A DNA stretch of 64,000 nucleotides, from NCBI GenBank assembly GCA_016081115.2, contig CM071929.1, positions 5,146,001 through 5,210,000 on the forward strand, given 5' to 3'. The notes under the pieces are model-generated. The model worked only from the letters and a program-made list of their open reading frames with translations, did not search any database and was not told the origin of the DNA. Source of the stretch: Rehmannia glutinosa. Its lineage: Eukaryota > Streptophyta > Magnoliopsida > Lamiales > Orobanchaceae. The position numbers were made by a program, and so were the translations under genes. The first letter of the stretch is position 1, and every line of letters begins with the position of its first letter. Shown here in pieces: positions 58,118 through 64,000 of the stretch.

Positions 58118-58915
58118 CTAGAACCAGGAGTGAAACAAATACCAGTGTAAAGTACCCTTCAAGTATCTGAGGACTCTCTTACAGGTAGCCCAGTGATTAA
58201 TGGTAGGTGAGTGCAAAAACTGGCTCAATTTATTGACAGAAAAAGAGATGTCAGGTCTTGTGAGTATAAGATATTGAAGTGCCCCAACAATGCTTTTGTA
58301 TAGAGTAGGAGAGGATAACTGAGAGCTATCATGAAGAGACAACCTCTGACTAGGACAAGAAAGAGTGGGACAAGGACTGCAGGCAACCATATTTGCCTTT
58401 ACCAGTAAATCAGAGATGTATTTAGGTTGGTTGAGAATGAAGCCACCCTGCTGTGGTAACTTATGAACCTCAATACCCAGAAAGTAACCAACCTCTCCTA
58501 GATGTTTAAGAGAGAAACAGATTTGAAGATGATCAATAATTTGTTGCACAAAGGAGGGATCATCACCAGTGACAAGAATGTCATCAACATAAACTAAAAT
58601 GAGATGAAGCTTGTTGTGAGACTGAAGATAGAAAAGAGAGTTGTCAGAAGTGGACTCAGAGAACCCAATATGTTGAATAAAACCTTTGAGTTTTTCAAAC
58701 CAGGCCCTAGGAGCCTGTTTAAGACCATAGAGAGCTTTTACTAGTCTGCACACATGAGATGGTTTGGTAGGATCAACATAGCCCTCAGGTTGAGTCATAT
58801 AAACCATCTGTTTGAGATCACCATTAAGAAATGCATTGTTGATGTCAACCTGTTGTATAATCCATCCTCTAGAGACAGCCAGAGAGAACATAACTCTAAC
58901 AGTAACAGGCTTCAC
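58118..58915 (-). pseudogene. Element E reverse transcriptase domain
   Basis: An open frame of 265 codons with QVDINNAFLNGDL, ALYGLKQAPRAW, the catalytic LVYVDDILVTG, GYFLGIEV and KRVLRYLKGT. The key YVDD residues are intact. The N-terminal part (58916-59110) is frame-broken. Confidence 0.88.
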
Positions 58916-59103
58916 AATAGGACTAAAGGTCTCAAAATATCATGCAGACTATTGGAAACCTTTGGCCACCAACCTGGCTTAAACCTATCAATGCTGCCAT
59001 TAGGTTTATGTTTGACCCTAAACACCCATTTATGTTGAAGAACATTCATATTATCATGATAAGGAACAAGCTCCCATGTATTGTTCCTTATTAAGGCTGC
59101 AAA

Positions 59104-60002
59104 CTAAGCATCCATAGCCTCTTTCCACCTTGGATTAGACAAAACATCAGTGACAGTAGAAGGTTCTCTAGAGAGGGAAGAAGAAAGGGAAGCAGAGAAG
59201 GCTTTGGGCTTAGAAATGCCATTTTTAGACCGAGTTGCATAGAATGAGTGTTGAGATGAGGAGGAGAGGGTGGAGGGACAGAACAGTAGGAAGAAGAGGA
59301 GGTAAAGAGGGAGGAGAAGGTGGAGGCTGAGGACTAGAAGATGCAGGAGAAGAGGCAGAAGACAGGAGAGATACTGAGGAAGGAAGAACAGAGAGAGAGC
59401 TTGAAATAATATTGGAAGATGAAGAGGTAGGTGCTGAGGAAGGAAACATAGAGGAAAAAGGAAATTCATCTTCATTAAAGGTTATAGTTCTAACCACATA
59501 GACTCTCCCTGTATCAGACATGCATCTATAACCTTTGAGAGAAGGACTATATCCTAGAAAAAGACACTTAGTAACTTCTGAAGTGCATTTTGGTTTGATT
59601 GTAAGGCCTGAGATATGGATAGCAATAGCAACCAAAAACTTTAAGAAAAGAGTAATCAGGAATTTGATGGAAGAGCTTTTGATAAGGAGAGATATTGTGT
59701 ATAGTAGAAGGAAGTTTATTAATGGTATAGACAGCAGATACAAAGGCATCCCACCGGAATTTGATTGGAAGTCGAGCTTGTGCAAGCATTGAGAATCCCA
59801 TATCAACTATATGTTGATGTTTTCTTTCAGCTCTCCCATTTTGTGGATAAGTATGAGGACAAGAATGTCTAAAAACAATGCCAAGAGTTTTGAGTAGAGG
59901 AAGAGTTTTGAGTAGAGGAAGAAGGGGTCTGAATTCACCACCCCAGTCAGATTGTAAGGCAAGAATATGAGTTTTGAATTGTCTAGTAACATAGGCATTA
60001 AA
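59104..60002 (-). pseudogene. Element E integrase C-terminal part (broken)
   Basis: Frames 59806-59225 and 59801-59568 carry the end of the integrase core (MGFSMLAQARLP, VYTINKLPS) and the typical KCLFLGYSPSLKGYRC and GRVYVVRTITFNEDEFP linker, followed by a serine/proline-rich stretch. A TAG near 60003 separates it from the upstream frame. Confidence 0.75.
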
Positions 60003-61310
60003 CTAAACAAATATGGAATACACTTCATTTTTCGCATGCATTGGATAAATCCAAGTAAACCTACTAAAATCATCAATAAAATGAACATAGTATTTGTAAC
60101 CATCAATAGAAGAAATGGAGGAGGGCCCCCAAACATCAGTATGAATAAGCTGAAAAGGGCATGTAGTATGAGAAGAAACAGAAGGAAAATAAATGGAATG
60201 AAGCTTACCAAGCTTACAAGCACCACAAAAATCTAAATTGTGTAACTGATCAGGAATATGTAACTGAGTAAGAATTCTGGAGAGTACACTATTACATGGA
60301 TGACCAAGTCTCTTGTGCCATGTATTAACAACAGAGGGAGTAAGTTTGACTGCATTACAACTTTGAGAAAGAAAAGATGAAGTACAAGAAGCTGGAGCAA
60401 GAAGCCTTGAGAAGTCAACTTGATAGAGACCATCCTTAAGTGTGCCCCTCAGCAACACCTTGAGTGTGTCCTTGTCCTTGACAAGACAAAATGAGTCATG
60501 AAACTCAATAAGAACATTATTATCTTTAGTGAATTGAGATATGCTAAGCAGATTTTTTGTGATAGCTGTTTGTGAAACATAGAGTATATTATTGAGGAAA
60601 AGAGAATGTGAAGAATTGAGACTAGGAACAATGGAAGAACCAACATGAGAGATGGAAAGTTGAGAACCATTACCCACTGATAGTTTGTCTGAACCATGGT
60701 ACTCATTGTTAAGGCTGAGATTCTGAAGGTTTGCAGTCACATGACTAGTAGCACCACTATCAACAACCCACTGATTATCTGCTGGAAAAGAAGCACCTGA
60801 AGAGAAACCAGCACTTGAAGCAGTGTGAGTATCATTAGTTGAAGCAATATGAGCCTGAGAAGAGGGAGAAAAACTAGCTTCCAGTCCATGAAAGCTAATA
60901 TCAAACCTCTTAAAGCATTTTGTGGCAATATGATTAGTTTTACCACATATTTGACAAGCAGGCTTATTAGAACGACCAAAGCGCCCCCTACCACGGCCTC
61001 TGAAATTAGAACCACCTCTAAATATAGGCGGAGCAGAGGATGAAAAAGCAGATCCTCTTCTAGGTTTAGATCCAGAAAACACAACATTGGCTGAATGAAA
61101 ATTATCAACAATTGGAGCAGATGAATTCAATTGCTGTAACCTCATCTCATGAGATTGCAAGGCAAAATGAACATCCTGAAAATTAAGACTCTCAGATCTA
61201 GAAGTGAGATTGACAACCACCGATTCATACTCAGTACCCAAACCACGAAACATACAAAATAAGATCATCATCACTAATATTCTGACCAGCAGCCTGTAAT
61301 TGATCAGCAA
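60003..61310 (-). pseudogene. Element E gag C-terminus, protease and integrase N-terminus
   Basis: An open frame of 435 codons. In order: the end of gag with a glycine/arginine-rich stretch and zinc knuckle CQICGKTNHIATKC, an aspartic protease active site (WVVDSGATSHVT), the GAG-pre-integrase finger (WHKRLGHP ... CGACKLGK) and the first integrase acidic block (HTDVWGP, HFIDDFSRFTW). It ends at a TAG where related elements continue. Confidence 0.88.
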
Positions 61311-61782
61311 TACCTTGCATTTTCAACAAATAATCATCAATGGAGGAGTCAGCTTTCTTAGTTGTTTGTAACAACAGACGAAGATGCATGATTCTAGATC
61401 GAGACTGATTTTGAAATAAATTGGCAAGCACAGACCAAATTTTAGCAGAGGTCGTGCATCGAGTTATATGCCCCAACATAGATTCAGAAATTGAAGAAAG
61501 TAACCAACTAAACAGAAATTGGTCCTTTCGCAACCACAAAATATATTCCGGATTAAAAATCGAATCAAGAGAAGTAGAAGCAACCTCAGAGATAAGTTGA
61601 GGCGGAGGAAAAGCTGTTCCATTGAGAAATCCATCAAAGCCATGTGCACGAGTGGTAGCAAGTAGCTGTGCTCTCCAAAACACATAGTTACTGCGATCAA
61701 ACCGAATTGTGAGTGTAGTGAAATTCGGAAGAATAATAGAAGAAATCGAAGACGGAGAAGAAGATGTCGAAGCTGAAGCCAT
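61252..61782 (-). pseudogene. Element E gag N-terminal part
   Basis: The likely start is ATG at 61782 (MASASTSSS). An upstream in-frame ATG at 61815 is possible, but lies almost against the primer site. The frame has the NYVFWRAQLL and AKIWSVLANLFQNQSRSRIMHLR words of Copia gag and goes out of frame with the next piece near 61250. Confidence 0.8.
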
Positions 61783-61831
61783 GGTGAAGAGTAGAAATCT
61801 GCAGATCGGAAGCAATCACCCAAGTCGAACA

Positions 61832-61844
61832 GCTCGTGATACCA
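61832..61844 (-). promoter_or_regulatory. Primer-binding site of element E
   Basis: The minus strand reads TGGTATCACGAGC, directly adjacent to the LTR. It matches the initiator tRNA-Met end in the first eight bases. Confidence 0.75.
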
Positions 61845-62036
61845 TGTTAATGTTGAGCTTAAACATATTGGAAGAGAATGTGCTGAATTTTCATTTCAAA
61901 CTTGAAGTACAAATGTGCTGTATACAGAGTTTATATAGAAGCTGCAGTAACAACTTCTGTAACTAACTTTTAACAACTTTAACAAACTTAACTACCACCT
62001 ATAACAAAACCGTGTAACAACTTTAACTCTAATACA
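61845..62036 (-). repeat. Element E 5' LTR
   Basis: 192 bp, TGTTAATGTTGAGC...CTCTAATACA. On the right it runs into a (CA)n repeat, so the duplication is ambiguous. CATAC left of the element (57427-57431) matches 62035-62039 only if the LTR ends two bases earlier. Confidence 0.85.
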
Positions 62037-62051
62037 TACACACACACACAA
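62037..62051. repeat. (CA)n microsatellite
   Basis: A short CA run immediately right of element E; it blurs the insertion border. Confidence 0.6.
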
Positions 62052-64000
62052 ATTTATATAGAGTAGGTCTCTCGTCAGACGGTCTAACGGATATAAATTT
62101 TTTAGACGGATCAGAACACCCGACTCGGATCAAAAATAAAAAAGGAAAACAATCGATATGTCTCTTCTCTCTCTCTCTTTCTCGCGGTCGATCTCCATCC
62201 TCCGACGTACAGTAGAAAGATTGAGGCGGTTCATATGATGATATCGCCAGAAAATAGAAAATCAATGCGACAAATCTGGTTTCCGATGAAGTCTAAAGAC
62301 TATTGGTTGAGATTTTAAGTTCTTTGATGCTCGTCAAACATGCTACGCAAGCATTCTTAAGGAGGTCGAAGGTTTGGAGAGTATCAATGATGAGGATTTG
62401 CATTTGGCGAAGTCTAAAAATGGTGAGAAGTTTGCTGGGAATTTTTTTTGGTGGTTGGGAGTGTGGATTTTAGTTTGGAAATTGCGTTTGATTTTGCAAA
62501 CATTGTTGCAAAAACCTCAATTGTTGTAAGGAGCCCTCGAAGAAGACTTACTATTCACATTGTAGAAAATTGGGGTTTTTATTAATTTGGGATTTGTTTA
62601 TGTATTAATAATACTTTTCTCTTAAACGTGTAGCACTTTTTCAAATCGGGAATACTTTTCAGTTTGATGCGCAATATTTTTCTTTTAAATGTGTAATAAT
62701 TTTCACTTAAAACCATAATACTTTTTATTTTACCGTGTAATACTTTTCAATTCAACATTTAATACTTTTTCATTGGACTACTAGAAAGTGTTCATAAGAA
62801 AAACTAATATTTTTCAGCGAGACTATTATTACTTTGTAAGGGAAAAACTGATACTTTTTAGGGAAATTACTAAATACCTTTTAGAACGACAATTACAAAA
62901 CTTTACAAGGGAAGTATTAATACTTTGAGATAATTATTTTTAACCACCCCAACTTTACCCCTTTTTACACTTCACAACCTATACTTTGATTTGTAATATT
63001 TTGCATCCTGAACTATGAAAATAATTACACTTTACACACTTTGGACAATTTTGCCCCTAGGATTTTATTCTTTAATAACCATAGTTCTAGTTATCCCTTT
63101 AAACTCTAATTTGTGGCAAATTGCTACATAATGATAAATCTATCGCATTACACAATAAACATAAATTTTTTTCTCCATATTCAATTTGTTTTTCGGATTT
63201 TTCGAGAAATAAGAACCCTTATTTTCTGTAACTTGTTTTTTTCGTGGCATTGTTACACCTACTTAGATCCAGTCTCTATTCGAGAGGTTTTAAATGGATC
63301 ATGTCAGGTTTCTAGCCTATAAACTCAACAAGACATACTTCTATCAAGATCTCATTTCAAGAATTTATCCGTATACAAATTGGGTCTTTAGACTGAAAAT
63401 AAAAATAGTCCATTACAACCATATCAGGCCCAACATGCTTACATAAAATAATAAATCCCTTAAAATTTATACCTTCTTTGACCGAAACAGCACCGGGTGA
63501 GATGGCTCGCAACACCACCAGTCGGAAAATTATTGCCCCCAGATCGTTTGACAAACAGCTCCTCATTGTTCAACCTCACCCTCAGGGAAAATGATCTGCA
63601 AGTTGTCCGACTCCTTCAGCAACTGTTCAGTACAACCTAGATTCGTTTCCTACTTCCAGGCATACAAGTAATTCTTAAACAGGATGAATTAATAGAATAT
63701 TATGAACACATGTTGAAGCATAAAGCCACTTTTTATTAAGAACTTAGAGAAATATTTATTACATTAGTAATCTCCTTTTGGGAGGAGAATACTGGTTTAG
63801 CCTCTCATCGGTGAGGCTTGCACTCGAAAACACATAAAAACTTGAAAACTAAAACACTCAAAATATTACAATTTTTTCTCACAGACTTTATTATAAGAAA
63901 ACTAAGGAAAATGTTTGATGTCCCCAGCTTCCTTCAAATCCTGCAATTTATAGAGGTAAGTCCGGACTTGAAAGACGGACTTCAAATCTTGTTGAAACTT
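62052..64000. other. Intergenic sequence at the right end
   Basis: No supported gene. The part around 63395-63440 shares, inverted, about 40 bp (AAGCATGTTGGG, GATATGGT words) with 39035-39075 inside the MULE-like element. The sequence from about 63720 may be part of an LTR continuing past the edge, but no termini are visible. Confidence 0.4.

Larger units (their letters stand above)
57432..62036 (-). mobile_element. Copia element E, Ale/Retrofit-like
   Basis: A compact 4.6-kb minus-strand element with both LTRs (57432-57624 and 61845-62036), PBS and polypurine tract. The Copia gene order is gag-protease-integrase-RT-RNase H. The LTRs differ at roughly six positions in 193, suggesting insertion on the order of a million years ago at usual plant rates (rough). 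The polyprotein has several frameshifts and at least one stop. The ~190-bp LTRs and gag wording (ADQLQAAGQNISDDDLI) fit Ale/Retrofit. Confidence 0.85.

Noticed and set aside
55289..62110. GAGACGGT-containing words near 55295, 55520 and 62066 as one element's termini
   Set aside because: The words are similar, but no consistent terminal inverted repeats or target duplications could be drawn between them.

Overview
The window looks like plant nuclear DNA, most likely from a eudicot. Evidence: genes with introns and GT-AG junctions, an S-domain (G-type lectin) receptor kinase and its decayed neighbour, an FQR1-type quinone reductase with a 23-nt first exon, and plant-type Copia, Gypsy, Helitron, hAT, MULE-like and Tourist-like transposons. 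All assignments come from reading the sequence; no database search was run.

Left half (1-30428): a nest of LTR retrotransposons. Element D (Copia, minus strand) runs off the left edge. Its 5' LTR (376-1781) sits inside the 3' LTR of element A. A is a large Copia element of the SIRE/Maximus kind on the minus strand (1782-30428) with gag, integrase, RT-RNase H and an extra long ORF3 downstream of pol. A's ORF3 is split by a Gypsy element (5386-22012; target duplication GTGGT at both ends). That Gypsy element is split by a second copy of the A family, element B (8133-21735). A deletion at about 8132/8133 removed the Gypsy interior, most of its 3' LTR, and the first ~600 bp of B's left LTR. A 520-bp hAT MITE sits next to the Gypsy primer-binding site. 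All the element ORFs are broken. Many breaks fall at AGCT/CAG/CTG sites, which raises the possibility of base-calling artefacts at methylated cytosines.

Middle (31 kb to 47.2 kb): two S-domain receptor kinase genes in tandem, both on the plus strand. SRLK1 (33379-37429) is a pseudogene. It lacks its signal peptide, has several frameshifts and a damaged DFG region, and carries a 799-bp solo LTR in a kinase exon. A long inverted repeat, itself split by a solo LTR, abuts its 5' end. SRLK2 (40775-47170) is intact: seven coding exons giving 809 residues, with a signal peptide, B-lectin, S-locus glycoprotein, PAN, transmembrane and kinase domains. Its introns hold a 2.5-kb Helitron, MITEs and SINE-like pieces.

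Right part (47.2-64 kb): three more hAT MITEs, the FQR1-like gene (51623-54833, four exons, 204 residues), and a compact Ale/Retrofit-like Copia element E (57432-62036) with 192-193 bp LTRs and a decayed polyprotein. The rest is AT-rich sequence with repeats and no gene I can support.

The host genes work separately. SRLK2 should be a plasma-membrane receptor kinase, and the FQR1-like protein a soluble FMN quinone reductase. The most unusual signals are a series of seven short covarying hairpins in the presumed RNA leader of element D, and the conserved but uncharacterised ORF3 of the A/B family.
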